Shown: positions 34,173-45,600 of the stretch, in pieces
Position numbering within the stretch: the stretch's first letter is position 1
Layout of the letters: every line of letters starts with the position of its first letter
Assembly (NCBI RefSeq): GCF_900105675.1
Contig: NZ_LT629786.1
Location: 1,922,001-1,986,000, forward strand
Source: Pseudomonas synxantha
GTDB taxonomy: Bacteria > Pseudomonadota > Gammaproteobacteria > Pseudomonadales > Pseudomonadaceae
DNA length: 64,000 nucleotides
Reading direction: 5' to 3'
Notes under the pieces: generated by a model
What the model was told of the DNA's origin: nothing
Seen by the model: only the letters and a program-made list of their open reading frames with translations
Database searches by the model: none
Translations under genes and position numbers: made by a program

Positions 34173-35204
34173 ATGACAAAACTATCGAATCAGCAGGTCG
34201 TATTGGCGGCGCGTCCAGATGGAGATTTGAAGCCATCCGACCTACGTCTTGAGGATGTAGCAGTACCGATCCCTGGCGAGCGCGAAGTTCTGCTGGAAAC
34301 CATTTACCTTTCCATTGACCCATATATGCGCTGGTGGATGAGGGCTGAAAAGTCATACAACGATCCTATCGAGATCGACCAGGTCATCGTCGGTGCTACG
34401 GTGTCCCGTGTGAGAGAGTCCCATCACCCCGATTGGCAAATCGGTGCTTGGGTATTGGCTTTTTCCGGATGGAAACGCTTTGCTGTTTCAGACGGCAGCG
34501 ACCTGCGTCGACTTGAGCCAGACCTGGCGCCGCCTTCCACCGCACTGGGCGTGCTTGGAATGACTGGTTTCACGGCCTATGCGGGCTTGCGTAACATTGG
34601 CAAGCCCAAGCCTGGCGAAACCGTAGTGGTTGCAGCTGCCAGCGGCGCGGTCGGCTCTATGGTCGGACAAATCGCCCGTCTGCGTGGGGCACGAGCGGTA
34701 GGCATCACTACTGGGGCGCAGAAGCTCTCTTACGTGAAGGACGAGCTGCATTTCGATGCAGTGGCCGATTACAACGCGCCAGACTTCGCGGAACAACTGG
34801 CCAAAGCCTGCCCGGACGGAATTGACGTCTACTTTGAAAGTGTCGGCGGAAAAATCTGGGATGCCGTGCTGCCGCTCTTGAATACTTACGCTCGCGTACC
34901 TGTGTGCGGGGTTATTTCTCAATACGAGAAACCGTCCGGCGCCCAGGAAAACACCGATCGCCTCTCCAATACGATGGCGCAGATTATGGGCAAGAGCTTG
35001 ACCCTGCGTGGTTTCATCCAGACGGAATATGCCCAAGAGCAGCTAGCTGATTTTCTCGAGGAGGCGGGCCAGTGGATCGCCGATGGAAAATTGAGTTATC
35101 GCGAACAGATTACCCATGGGTTGCATACCGCACCGCAAGCTTTGATCGACCAACTCAAGGGACGTAACTTTGGCAAGACGATTGTCCAGGTCAGTGAGGC
35201 GTAA
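34173..35204 (+). CDS. NADPH-dependent MDR oxidoreductase (CurA/leukotriene-reductase type)
   Basis: 343-aa zinc-free medium-chain reductase. Characteristic features are YLSIDPYMRWWM, ALGVLGMTGFTAYAGL and the nucleotide-binding AAASGAVGSMVGQIARLRGA, followed by DVYFESVGGKIWD. Such enzymes reduce alpha,beta-unsaturated carbonyl compounds with NADPH. The ATG at 34173 follows GCGAGAATG; an upstream in-frame ATG would add unrelated residues. It is probably controlled by the divergent TetR regulator and may handle reactive electrophiles. Confidence 0.9.
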   Translation: MTKLSNQQVVLAARPDGDLKPSDLRLEDVAVPIPGEREVLLETIYLSIDPYMRWWMRAEKSYNDPIEIDQVIVGATVSRVRESHHPDWQIGAWVLAFSGWKRFAVSDGSDLRRLEPDLAPPSTALGVLGMTGFTAYAGLRNIGKPKPGETVVVAAASGAVGSMVGQIARLRGARAVGITTGAQKLSYVKDELHFDAVADYNAPDFAEQLAKACPDGIDVYFESVGGKIWDAVLPLLNTYARVPVCGVISQYEKPSGAQENTDRLSNTMAQIMGKSLTLRGFIQTEYAQEQLADFLEEAGQWIADGKLSYREQITHGLHTAPQALIDQLKGRNFGKTIVQVSEA

Positions 35205-35261
35205 ACCGGTCTAGCTGAAGCCCTGCCCATTAAAACGAGCTCATACCAGGATAGGGGTGTT

Positions 35262-35708
35262 ATGAAACGATTTGAGATTCAACAGATCGCGCAGCTTCCA
35301 CCACAGATCCTGGCGCTGGAAAAAGAGGCCGTTGGTGAAGGTTTCAGGTTCCTCACACGCCTGATTACCGAGTGGCACTCTGGAGCAAACCGCTTTGACG
35401 CCCCCGGCGAGTGCCTGATGGGGGCCTATTTGAACCAGCAACTGATAGGCATTGGAGGTCTGTCAGTTGATCCATACGCTGGAAATAATGCGGCTAGACT
35501 ACGACGGGTATACGTCGCAGCTTCGTCAAGGGGGCAACATGTGGGACAGACGCTAGTAAAGGCGCTGGTTGCACGTGCCGCGCTCAGGTTTCAGATCGTG
35601 CGTCTTTCCACTGATACGTCTGAAGGAAACGCGTTTTATACGCACTGTGGTTTCAAGCGAACAGATGATGCCCACGCCACCCATATCATGTTGCTTGGGG
35701 ACACCTGA
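35262..35708 (+). CDS. GNAT family acetyltransferase
   Basis: 148-aa protein with acetyl-CoA motif VYVAASSRGQHVGQTLVKAL, then LSTDTSEGNAFYTHCGFKR. It also has LIGIGGLSVDPYAGNNAARL as the preceding strand. Acceptor unknown. The ATG at 35262 follows GGGGTGTT, a fair site. Its position, 57 nt after the MDR gene on the same strand, allows co-transcription. Confidence 0.88.
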   Translation: MKRFEIQQIAQLPPQILALEKEAVGEGFRFLTRLITEWHSGANRFDAPGECLMGAYLNQQLIGIGGLSVDPYAGNNAARLRRVYVAASSRGQHVGQTLVKALVARAALRFQIVRLSTDTSEGNAFYTHCGFKRTDDAHATHIMLLGDT

Positions 35709-35820
35709 GGCGGGCAGTTATCGGCCGGCGGTCATTCACCAAGCCGAGCAATTCACACCGCTGCATAGGGACATCGTTATGCCCTTAGCTTGTCTCTTTC
35801 CAGTCAGCAAGGAAACGTTA

Positions 35821-36183
35821 ATGGGAATCCGAGGAAAAGACCGTCAGATCGACAACATCGAGTTCAATGTCGTCGACATAGCCCGAAGCAAGGAGTTTTA
35901 TGCAAGCGCATTCGATTGGAGCTTCGTGGACTATGGCCCGACATATTGCGAGTTCAGCGACGGTCGTATGACCGGTGGATTCACCACGGGAGAGCCGGTG
36001 AGGCCGGGAGGTCCTTTAGTCATTCTCTATGCCGACGATCTGGACCGAACCGAACTCAGGCTCAAAGCAGCGGGCGCTACGATCAGACGTGAGGTTTTCT
36101 CATTCCCAGGTGGACGCCGTTTTCACTTCATCGACCCAGATGGCTACGAGCTGGCGGTGTGGTCAGCTGATCCTGAGCCTTAA
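35821..36183 (+). CDS. VOC family protein
   Basis: 120-aa single-domain VOC protein: DNIEFNVVDIARSKEFYASA at the start, GGPLVILYADDLDRTELRL in the middle and RRFHFIDPDGYELAVWSAD at the end, as in small glyoxalase-like proteins of Pseudomonas. AAGGAAACGTTA before the ATG at 35821 decides the start over an in-frame ATG at 35569. No substrate. It follows the GNAT gene by 112 nt. Confidence 0.88.
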   Translation: MGIRGKDRQIDNIEFNVVDIARSKEFYASAFDWSFVDYGPTYCEFSDGRMTGGFTTGEPVRPGGPLVILYADDLDRTELRLKAAGATIRREVFSFPGGRRFHFIDPDGYELAVWSADPEP

Positions 36184-36289
36184 ACCCTCGACGTCACTGT
36201 CCATTGGCGAAGTTGAACCGCACACGCCGGGAACGACCGACTGTGCCTGGAAGTCTACCTGTATCTACTCATGGGTAAGGTACAGGGCA

Positions 36290-36589
36290 ATGGACAAGAC
36301 AATCACTGTGGATCAACTGGCTACCACTGACCTTAGATCCATCAACGAGATATGGCTCGGCGGCACGCATACCCAGCTATGCCTATGGCGTGGCGAACAA
36401 GTCTTCACCCACGAAATGCTCAGCGAGGGCACCCACGATCAGAATGTGCGACGCCTGTGCTTGCAGTTGGTTAACCCTGACGATCAGGCCGCAGTGGCCA
36501 GCGTTGAGTTGATCGCGCGCGAACGGCTGGAAAAGATGGGGAAGAAGGGCGAGTTTTATCCGGCCGAAGAAGTGGATACTCATCGATAG
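36290..36589 (+). CDS. Hypothetical protein
   Basis: 99-aa protein opening MDKTITVDQLATTDLRSINE with an extended C-terminal helix (VASVELIARERLEKMGKKG). It has no membrane segment and no motif I recognise. The start at 36290 is chosen by the lack of coding character upstream, where the frame remains open back to 36029 and overlaps the VOC gene. No strong ribosome binding site is visible. Confidence that it is a real gene is moderate. Confidence 0.6.
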   Translation: MDKTITVDQLATTDLRSINEIWLGGTHTQLCLWRGEQVFTHEMLSEGTHDQNVRRLCLQLVNPDDQAAVASVELIARERLEKMGKKGEFYPAEEVDTHR

Positions 36590-36758
36590 TGGGCCGCTCT
36601 TTAGACGTTCACGCAAGGCGGCGAGCCCGGTTGGTGTCTTTGGATGGCGGACACCCGAACTGGCGACTGTACTCACCGCTCAATTGCGATGGGCTTTTTT
36701 GTGGTGCGTCCGACTGCCAGTCCGCACTGAGCGGTCATGGAAGGAGGGCGTGCTTTCG

Positions 36759-37343
36759 CTAGAAGCTCTCAAGACTGACGTTGATTCCAGCTCGTCCAGC
36801 CAGCTCAGTAATCGCTCCCAGCCGATCAGCGTCAACAATGACACCGTCGTAATTCTCACCGCCGGTGTCCAGGTGAAGGTAACGTTTACCGAACCGCGCC
36901 AGCCAATGATCAAAGTTGTGGAGCACCTCTGGCATTGATGAGGCGCCTTCGCGCACACACGCGTAGGGTACTTTCACACCACTGGCGCTGACCAGATAAG
37001 GCGCTTTATACTCAAATACGTCGTAGCCTCTCCAATCCAGGCTAAGGAGAACGAGGTGTTCAAGTTTTTGTCCCTTTGGGTCATTCAGGAATCCCTCCGT
37101 GAGAGCACTGGGTGCGTCGTCCCCCATTGCGTACCTACGCATGACACGTCTAACAAGTCTGGCGCCTTCTTTTTCCGGAATGAACGCTACCAGTGCCCAG
37201 GCAAAAGCCTCCAGTGCTTTTTTTTGACCGGAATCGCTTCGCTCGGGGCGCAGTTCCTTCATGATTGCTGAAGCGCTGAGGTTTGTCTCCTCGGGTGGAG
37301 GCATGGTAAAGCGCCCACCAAAAAGCCGATCTAAAATGCCCAT
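36759..37343 (-). CDS. Hypothetical protein
   Basis: 194-aa cytoplasmic protein. Recognisable blocks are LEAFAWALVAFIPEKEGARL, EHLVLLSLDWRGYDVFEYKAP and RYLHLDTGGENYDGVIVDAD, the last resembling a small aspartate-rich strand seen in uncharacterised bacterial proteins. No domain can be named. The ATG at 37343 is preceded by GGGACTGGC. It stands alone between the 99-aa gene and the transposase relic; the surrounding DNA is a patch of low gene density. Confidence 0.7.
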   Translation of the reverse strand: MGILDRLFGGRFTMPPPEETNLSASAIMKELRPERSDSGQKKALEAFAWALVAFIPEKEGARLVRRVMRRYAMGDDAPSALTEGFLNDPKGQKLEHLVLLSLDWRGYDVFEYKAPYLVSASGVKVPYACVREGASSMPEVLHNFDHWLARFGKRYLHLDTGGENYDGVIVDADRLGAITELAGRAGINVSLESF

Positions 37344-37385
37344 GCCAGTCCCTTATGCCGGTGAGGAAAACATCGCGTTTAAATA

Positions 37386-37508
37386 CTACATGAGCATTTC
37401 AAAAGCCGGGATGGCAAGTGGCCGACTGACGTTAAAACGGCGTGCCAGCTGGCTTTTGGTGTAGTTGCCAGAAAACCAGTCAGTGACCGGTCTGATTCGT
37501 TGATTCAC
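37386..37508 (-). pseudogene. Truncated IS481-type transposase N-terminus
   Basis: The minus strand from a GTG at 37508 reads RIRPVTDWFSGNYTKSQLAR then RFNVSRP, the helix-turn-helix start typical of IS481-family transposases. After about 30 residues it loses similarity and stops at 37386. The rest of the element is absent. Confidence 0.6.
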
Positions 37509-37529
37509 GGGGGGACTCTTGGTTCCAGA

Positions 37530-37556
37530 GCATGATCAGTTATCTCCTGATCATGC
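37530..37556. repeat. Perfect 10-bp inverted repeat
   Basis: GCATGATCAG and CTGATCATGC with a 7-nt loop, next to the transposase relic. No T-run follows. It may be an operator or an element end. Confidence 0.5.
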
Positions 37557-37791
37557 GTATTAACCTGTAGACCATGCCCTCGATGGGCATCCGAGCATTT
37601 CGTGTCCTTCTGAAACGCAGCAACCGTTCGTTCGCCGCTTGATCTTTTTTCAGGCTATTTGGTCCGAATCCGCTCCAGCAAAAGTTTTACTCCGTCATTC
37701 AAACACGCTGTGGTGCGCAGCTTGGAAAACTGCGCGCCGTACATTTCCCGTTCCATGTCGGGGCGGACAGTTTCCAACGGAGTAACCAACG

Positions 37792-39564
37792 ATGCGCAAT
37801 TCTCACAAGGACTCGATGTATGTGAGCAGGCATCTGCTGCAGTGGACTATCGCCCTGATCGGTTCAACGACCGCCCCCTTCACGCTGGCACTGACAATTC
37901 CGGATGCCGGGCAACTGCTTAACGAGCAGCAGCAAACCGCGCCGACCGAACGTCAGTCGACCCAGCCGCCACCGGCCTTCGAAATTCCATCGGGCACCTC
38001 GTCGGTAAAAGACTCAGGGTTGCGCATCAAGCTCAATGCCATTCGTTTCAGCGGCGATACCCAACTGGCCGACCGCGAAAATCTCCAGGCGTTGGTCGCG
38101 CCGGTACTGGGCAAGACCCTCGATCACCCAGGCCTGCAGCAACTGGTGGAAAGCCTGACCCGTTATCTGCGCGGTCAGGGTTACGTCCTGGCGCGAGCGT
38201 ATTTGCCTCGCCAGGACTTGACCGAGGGTGTGCTCGAAATCGCGATCGTCCAAGGCAAGCTGCAATCGGGGGCTGAACGTATCAAAGTCAGCGGACAAAC
38301 CCGTACGTCTGCCCAGCGTTTGCATGACATTGCCAGCGCAGCCTTGCCTGAAGGCCAGGTACTGCGCGCCCAGGAGTTGGAGCGGGCGCTGCTGCTGATC
38401 AACGATCAGCCGGGTATCAAGGCCCAGTCGGCCCTGGATCGTGGCGTTGAACCGGGTACCAGCCAGTTGTTGATCAATGCCACGCAAGGGCCGATCTTCA
38501 GCGGCGGCGTTTCGGCGGACAACTACGGCAACCGCAGTACCGGCACGGCGCGCGGCAACGCGCAACTCAATGTCGATGATCCCTTCGGTTTCGGCGACCG
38601 CTTGTACCTCGGGCTCAGCAAAACCACAGGCAGCTCGGTGGTGGGCGGTGGCTATAGCTTGCCGCTCAGCCCGTCGGGGCTGCGCCTGCTCGCGGCCGCT
38701 TCCTACCTGCGTTATGACGTCGACCAGGAAGTATTCAGGCCGCTGGACCTGCGCGGCAACGCCAAAAGCGCTTCCCTGGGGCTGACCTATCCATTGATTC
38801 GCTCGCGCCTGCAAAACCTCGACGTCACCGCCACCTACGAGCGACGCGAACTCGAAGACCGTGGGCTGGGCAGCCAACTGCGTGAGCGCTCCCTGGACAA
38901 CTTCACCTTCGCCCTGAACGGCAACCGCTTCGACAGTTTCGCTGGCGGCGGCGTGACCGATGCCAGCGTTGCCCTGACCGTTGGCAAGCTCGACCTTTCA
39001 GGCAATCGCGATGATGAGTTCGCCGACCGCATGAGCGCCAAGAGCGACGGTCAGTTCCATAAAGTCAATGTGCGCCTGTCGCGCCTGCAAAGCCTGGGCG
39101 CCGCTGACACTTGGACGGTATTCGGCGCGGTGTCCACTCAATGGGCCAGCCAGAACCTCGATTCGTCCGAGAAGTTCCTGCTCGGCGGACCGGCTGGCGT
39201 GCGTGCTTATCCGGTTGGCGAGGCCGCCGGCGATCATGGCTGGCTGGGCACACTGGAGTTGCGTCGCGAGATCGATCTCGGCCTGCCGATGGCCAAGTTC
39301 CAGGCCTTGGGTTTCTTCGACACCGGCCGTATCTGGCTGCATGAAAAGCAGTGGGAAGGCTCGGTCAACAATGCCGAAAACGCCAGCCGTTATGACCTCA
39401 ATGCCGTCGGGCTGGGCGCCAACCTCTGGGTCGGCAATTGGACCGTGCGCACCGCGGTCGCGCGCACGCTGGGCGACAACCCCGGTCGCAGTCTGTCGGG
39501 CCATGACGCAGACAGTCGCTCCAGCGACTGGCGCGCCTGGCTACAAACGTCCGTCGCTTTCTGA
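37792..39564 (+). CDS. Two-partner secretion transporter (ShlB/FhaC family)
   Basis: 590-aa outer-membrane TpsB protein. After a signal-like start (HLLQWTIALIGSTTAPFTLA) comes a POTRA region of about residues 80-230 (RIKLNAIRFSGDTQLADREN, RGQGYVLARAYLPRQDLTEG) and a 16-strand barrel, with LLGGPAGVRAYPVGEAAGDH near the conserved motif and the terminal WLQTSVAF. It secretes the exoprotein encoded next. CAACGGAGTAACC precedes the ATG at 37792. The gap to the exoprotein gene is 39 nt, so they form one operon. Confidence 0.93.
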   Translation: MRNSHKDSMYVSRHLLQWTIALIGSTTAPFTLALTIPDAGQLLNEQQQTAPTERQSTQPPPAFEIPSGTSSVKDSGLRIKLNAIRFSGDTQLADRENLQALVAPVLGKTLDHPGLQQLVESLTRYLRGQGYVLARAYLPRQDLTEGVLEIAIVQGKLQSGAERIKVSGQTRTSAQRLHDIASAALPEGQVLRAQELERALLLINDQPGIKAQSALDRGVEPGTSQLLINATQGPIFSGGVSADNYGNRSTGTARGNAQLNVDDPFGFGDRLYLGLSKTTGSSVVGGGYSLPLSPSGLRLLAAASYLRYDVDQEVFRPLDLRGNAKSASLGLTYPLIRSRLQNLDVTATYERRELEDRGLGSQLRERSLDNFTFALNGNRFDSFAGGGVTDASVALTVGKLDLSGNRDDEFADRMSAKSDGQFHKVNVRLSRLQSLGAADTWTVFGAVSTQWASQNLDSSEKFLLGGPAGVRAYPVGEAAGDHGWLGTLELRREIDLGLPMAKFQALGFFDTGRIWLHEKQWEGSVNNAENASRYDLNAVGLGANLWVGNWTVRTAVARTLGDNPGRSLSGHDADSRSSDWRAWLQTSVAF

Positions 39565-39603
39565 TCACGCCGTCAGCCCCCGAATTCTCAAGAGCATTCC
39601 ATT

Positions 39604-42600
39604 ATGAAGAACGCCTCGTTGAACCATGTTTATCGTTTGGTCTGGAGCGATGTCGCCCAGGCTTATGTCGCTGTTTCCGAACACACCAACGCCCGTGGCA
39701 AGCGGGGTGGGCTGATGGCTACGCTCGCGGCCCTGGGCCTTTTGGGCGCGAGCGTGGCCCAGGCGGCCGACCTGCCGACCGGCGGCACGATAGTCGGTGG
39801 CGCGGGCAGCATCTCGCAGAACGGCAACCACATGGTGATTGACCAATCCACCGGCAAGTTGGTGACCAACTGGAACAGCTTTGATGTGGGCCGTGACGCC
39901 AGTGTGACGTTCCAGCAGCCAAACAGCGCCAGTGTCGCGCTCAACCGGGTGGTCGGGGGCGGCAATGCCAGCCAGATCCTCGGCAAACTGAATGCCAACG
40001 GCCAGGTCTGGCTATTGAATCCCAGTGGCGTGGTCATCGGTAAAGGCGCCCAGGTCAATGTGGGCGGGCTGGTCGCCTCTTCGCTGAAGATCAGCGATGA
40101 AGATTTCCTGGCCGGTAAAACCACCCTCGGCGGCGGTGCCGGTGCCGGCGCGGTGAGTAACCAGGGGCGTATCACCACCACCGAAGGTGGCGTGGTCGCA
40201 TTGATCGGGCCGCAAGTCAGCAACAGCGGGGTGATCCATACGCCTGGCGGCAGCACGGCGCTTGCCGCGGGTGACAAAGTCAGCCTGGATTTCACCGGCG
40301 ATGGCCTGGTCAGCGTGAATGTCGACCGCGGCGTGCTGGATGCGCTGGTGCAGAACAGCGGCCAGATCAGCGCTGACGGTGGCCTGGTAACGCTGAGTGC
40401 ACGCTCGGCCGATGCAGCCATCAGCAGCGTGGTCAACAACACTGGCCTCATCGAAGCCAAGGGCATGCTCAAGCGCAATGGCCGTATCGTGCTGGACGGT
40501 GACGATCAGGGCGGCTCGACCCAGGTGGCTGGGGTGCTCGATGTCTCTTCGCAGCAGGGCAAGGGCGGCGACATCGTTATCACCGGCGAGCAGATCGCCC
40601 TCACGGGGGCTGCGCTGGATGCCAGCGGCACCCACGGCGGCGGCACGGTCAAGGTGGGCGGCGGCTGGCAGGGCAAGGACACGAGTATCGCCAACGCGCG
40701 CAGGGTCACGGTGGATGCACGCACGACGGTGCGTGCCGATTCGACCGGCCAGGGCGATGGCGGTACCGCAGTGTTCTGGGCGGATGACAGTACGCGCTTC
40801 GCCGGCACCGTTTCGGTACGTGGCGGCGCGCAAAGCGGTAATGGCGGCAAGGCCGAGGTGTCCGGCAAACAGACACTGCAGTACAGCGGTGTCACCGATG
40901 CACGCGCCTCTCACGGGCGTACCGGCGATCTGTTGCTGGACCCCGCCACTATTACGGTCCGCGGCGGCGGTACAGCGGGTGACGCAATTACCGGCAGCAG
41001 CGTAACGGAAAAGGCACTGGAGGCGCAGACCGCTAACGTGCTGCTGCAAGCCACCGACTCCATTACGTTTGCCGATCTGACGCAAAATGGTGGCGATGGC
41101 ACCATCACCATGCAGAATGATGTCAGTTTCCGCGCTGAAGCTGCGGGCGGCAGCGATGCGGTGATCAGCTTCGCCAATGCGGCCAATACCCTGGAAGTAT
41201 CGGGTACCGGCAGTATCTACATGCAAGCGGGCGGCAGCGGGTCAGGCTCGATCAAAAACTCGTTCAACCTGATTGCGCACGGCGCGGGGGCCAACCCGGC
41301 GCTCGCTGACCTGCCTACGCATAATGTCGGGAATATCGGCAGCGGGGTTCCCGGCGCAGGCAGTATCACGCTCCTCGGCGCCGACGGCCTGACCATCGCC
41401 GGCGCCGTCAGCACCCATGGCGGTTATGTGCGGCTGTCCAGCGACTCGGACACGGGTGGGCGCGGGGCGTTGACCATCAACACGCCAATCAACACGGCCG
41501 GCGGCAATCTGTATCTGTCGTTTGGTGCAACCAACTACCCGGAAAGCATTGCCACGCTCACGGGCGATATAGCCCTCGGCGCGGGGCGGCTGTACTTCGG
41601 CGATGCGATGGGGGCCAAAGGGCTGGGCGGTTCGACAGGTGAAAAGCGCCTGGGCGGCAAGCTCACCCTCAATGGTGACGTCAACTTCTCGACGCCGCTG
41701 ACCATGCTCGGTGGTGCATCGATTTACACCGACGGCAACATTAACTTCACCAGCAACGTCAAGCTCGATACCGGCAACGACGCACTGACCCTGCGTGCGA
41801 CCAATATCGATTTCACCCAAGCCACGCTGCAGAATGTGTCGACCGCCAGCCTCAGGCTGGAGCCCTGGAACATCGCCACCAATATCTCCCTGGATGGCAG
41901 CGACGGCATTGCGACGGCCAATACGCTGGGCAAGCTCGACAACATCATGAACCTGACCATTGGCCGGCTGGACGGCACCGGCACCACGACCGTGAACAAC
42001 AGCGGGTTCGGCTTCCAGGCCAACAACAGCCTGACCTTGCTCAATGGCAGCATCCAGGTCGACGGTGCCCTGCAGAACACCAGTTCGACCGGGCATGTGA
42101 TCGCCCGTGCGGGCCAGGCGGATGTGGTGATCGGCAACGCAGGCAGCGTTACCGGCAAAGGCAGCGGCGACGCGGTGGTCTTGAGTGCTGCGCGCAACTT
42201 CATCAATAACGCAGGCAGTGCGGCGCTGAATGCCTCCAATAGCAATGGGCGCTGGCTGACCTATTCGACCAGCCCGGAGGCGGACGTACGCGGCGGCCTG
42301 CCGCTTGATTTCAAGCAATACAACGCTCATTACGGCGACACACTGGCGCAGTCTGGCGGAAACGGCCACATCTACACCGTCGCTCCCAAAGTCGCGGTGG
42401 GCCTGACCGGCGAGGTCAGCAAAACCTACGATGGTGATGCCCACGCCACCGTCAAGGCCAACAACTTCACCGCGACTTCAGGCGCTATCGATGGTGACGA
42501 TATAAGCCTCATCATCGCCGGCTATGACACGGCAAGCTACGACACCAAAAACGCCGGAAGCGCCAAGACCGTCACCGTGAACGGCATCAGCCTTGGCGAA

Positions 42601-45600
42601 GCGCAGAACGGTAATGCCAAGGTGTACGGCTACCAGTTGGTCTCCAACACTGCCAGTGGTGATATCGGCAACATCGACAAAAAAGTCCTGACGGCGACCG
42701 CAGACGTTTCCGGCAAGGTCTATGACGGTAATACCGCAGCCGGCTTGAATAACATTCAGTTGGTCGGTGTGATCAGTGGCGATGTGGGCAACCTGGATGT
42801 GGTGGGCAACCAGGGCAGCTTTATTGACAAGAACGCGGGCACCGGCAAGTCGGTCACCGGTACGGGCATCAGCCTGGGTGGCGCGGAGGCGGGCAACTAC
42901 AGTTTCAACACTGGCGCGCAAATCGGCACTGGCGTTATCGACAAGAAAACCCTGACCGCCACGGCGGATGTATCCGGCAAGGTCTACGACGGCAACACCA
43001 CCGCCAGCCTGGGCAATGTCCAGTTGGTGGGTGTGGTTGACGGCGATGCTGACGAGCTGCAAGTGGTCGGCAACCAGGGCAGCTTTATCGACAAGAACGC
43101 AGGCATCGGCAAGTCGGTTACCGGCACGGGCATCAGCCTGGCGGGTGAAGAATCGGGCAACTACAACTTCAATACCGGCGCGCAAATCGGCACCGGCGTT
43201 ATCGACAAGAAAACCCTGACCGCCACCGCAGATGTCTCCGGCAAGGTCTACGACGGCAATACCACCGCCAATTTGGGCAATGTCCAGTTGGTGGGTGTGG
43301 TTGACGGCGATGCTGACGAGCTGCAAGTGGTTGGCAACCAGGGCAGCTTTATCGACAAGAACGCAGGTGTGGGCAAGTCGGTAACCGGTACGGGCATCAG
43401 CCTGGCGGGTGAAGAGGCGGGTAACTACAGCTTCAATACCGGCGCGCAAATCGGCACCGGCGTTATCGACAAGAAAACCCTGACCGCCACCGCAGATGTC
43501 TCCGGCAAGGTCTACGACGGCAACACCACCGCCAACCTGGGCAATGTTCAGTTGGTGGGTGTGGTAGACGGCGATGCTGACGAACTGCAAGTGGTCGGTA
43601 ACCAGGGCAGCTTTATCGACAAGAATGCAGGCGTGGACAAGTCGGTAACCGGTACGGGCATCAGCCTGGCGGGTGAAGAGGCGGGTAACTACAGCTTCAA
43701 CACCGGGGCGCAAATCGGCACTGGCGTTATCGACAAGAAAACCCTGACCGCCACGGCGGATGTATCCGGCAAGGTCTACGACGGCAATACCACCGCCAAT
43801 TTGGGCAATGTCCAGTTGGTGGGTGTGGTTGACGGCGATGCTGACGAACTGCAAGTGGTCGGCAACCAGGGCAGCTTTATCGACAAGAACGCAGGGGTTG
43901 GCAAGTCGGTAACCGGTACGGGCATCAGCCTGGCGGGTGAAGAATCGGGCAACTACAACTTCAATACCGGGGCGCAAATCGGCACTGGCGTTATCGACAA
44001 GAAAACCCTGACCGCCACGGCGGATGTATCCGGCAAGGTCTACGACGGCAATACCACCGCCAATTTGGGCAATGTCCAGTTGGTGGGTGTGGTTGACGGC
44101 GATGCTGACGAGCTGCAAGTGGTCGGCAACCAGGGCAGCTTTATCGACAAGAACGCAGGGGTTGGCAAGTCGGTAACCGGTACGGGCATCAGCCTGGCGG
44201 GTGAAGAGGCGGGTAACTACAGCTTCAACACCGGGGCGCAAATCGGCACTGGCGTTATCGACAAGAAAACCCTGACCGCCACCGCAGACGTCTCCGGCAA
44301 AGTCTACGACGGTAACACCACCGCCATCCTGGGCAATGTCCAGTTGGTGGGTGTGGTTGACGGCGATGCTGACGAGCTGCAAGTGGTCGGCAACCAGGGC
44401 AGCTTTATCGACAAGAACGCAGGGGTTGGCAAGTCGGTAACCGGTACGGGCATCAGCCTGGCGGGTGAAGAGGCGGGTAACTACAGCTTCAATACCGGGG
44501 CGCAAATCGGCACTGGCGTTATCGACAAGAAAACCCTGACCGCCACCGCAGACGTCTCCGGCAAAGTCTACGACGGCAACACCACCGCCAGCCTGGGCAA
44601 TGTCCAGTTGGTGGGTGTGGTTGACGGCGATGCTGACGAACTGCAAGTGGTCGGTAACCAGGGAAGCTTTATCGACAAGAATGCAGGTGTGGACAAGTCC
44701 GTTACCGGTACGGGCATCAGCCTGGCGGGTGAAGAGGCGGGCAACTACAGCTTCAATACCGGCGCGCAAATCGGCACCGGCGTTATCGATAAGAAAACCT
44801 TAACGGCAGCGGTTGATATTGCCGACAAACTGCACGATGGGAGCACCACGGCGACGATCCGCGACGTGACGTTGGGCGGCGTTGTCGCGGGCGACAGTGT
44901 CGGGGCCATCGGCAGTGCCGACTTCCTGACTCCAGGGGCTGGCCGTAACAAGCCTGTCGCGGTGATCGGTCTGCAATTGATCGGCAATGACTTTGCCAAC
45001 TACCAACTGGCAAGTGATCGCGTCAGCGGCAGCGCATCGGTCGATGCACCGCTCTACACCCCTGTTGGATTGCTGGGCAAAACCGAAGGCGCCAACGGCA
45101 CCGCGCTGACGGCAAACCAGCCGCAGACCCGCCCTGACCAAGCCGCTGCGCGCTATACGCAGCCAATGGCAGCAACGGCCTTGGTGACCAATGAGTCGGC
45201 GATCACGCCGCGCGCCTTGGACATCGGCGCGAACGCGCCATTGCGTGGTGACCTGTTGAGTGCAAACGGCAACTTCAGCCTGGTCGTCGAGGATGGCGTT
45301 TCTACCCCAGCCACGAAAAACGTGTTGAATTTGTACAGTTCGCACGCCGGCAAGGAGCTGCTGGGCCAAGGGAAATACGCGGCGAGCGACATGGGCAACA
45401 ATATTTTGCTGGAGAAAGTGGCATCGACCCTGCGTAACCTGCCGATGCTGCAAGAGCAAGGTGTATCGCGATCGCAAGGTTCGGTGGCACTGGGCACGGG
45501 CGAGCTTCTGCTGATCAGCGTCAGCATGCTGAAGGACGCCACGTTGCTGGTGGAGGCCGAGCCGGTCACCCAGGCGCTGTCGAACGAGGAGCTTGCGACC

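Noticed and set aside
42478..44769. 763-residue antisense open frame through the YDG repeats
   Set aside because: It is a mirror of the repeat unit in a strongly coding plus-strand gene; it stays open because one open unit is copied eight times, and it has no family resemblance or start signal.
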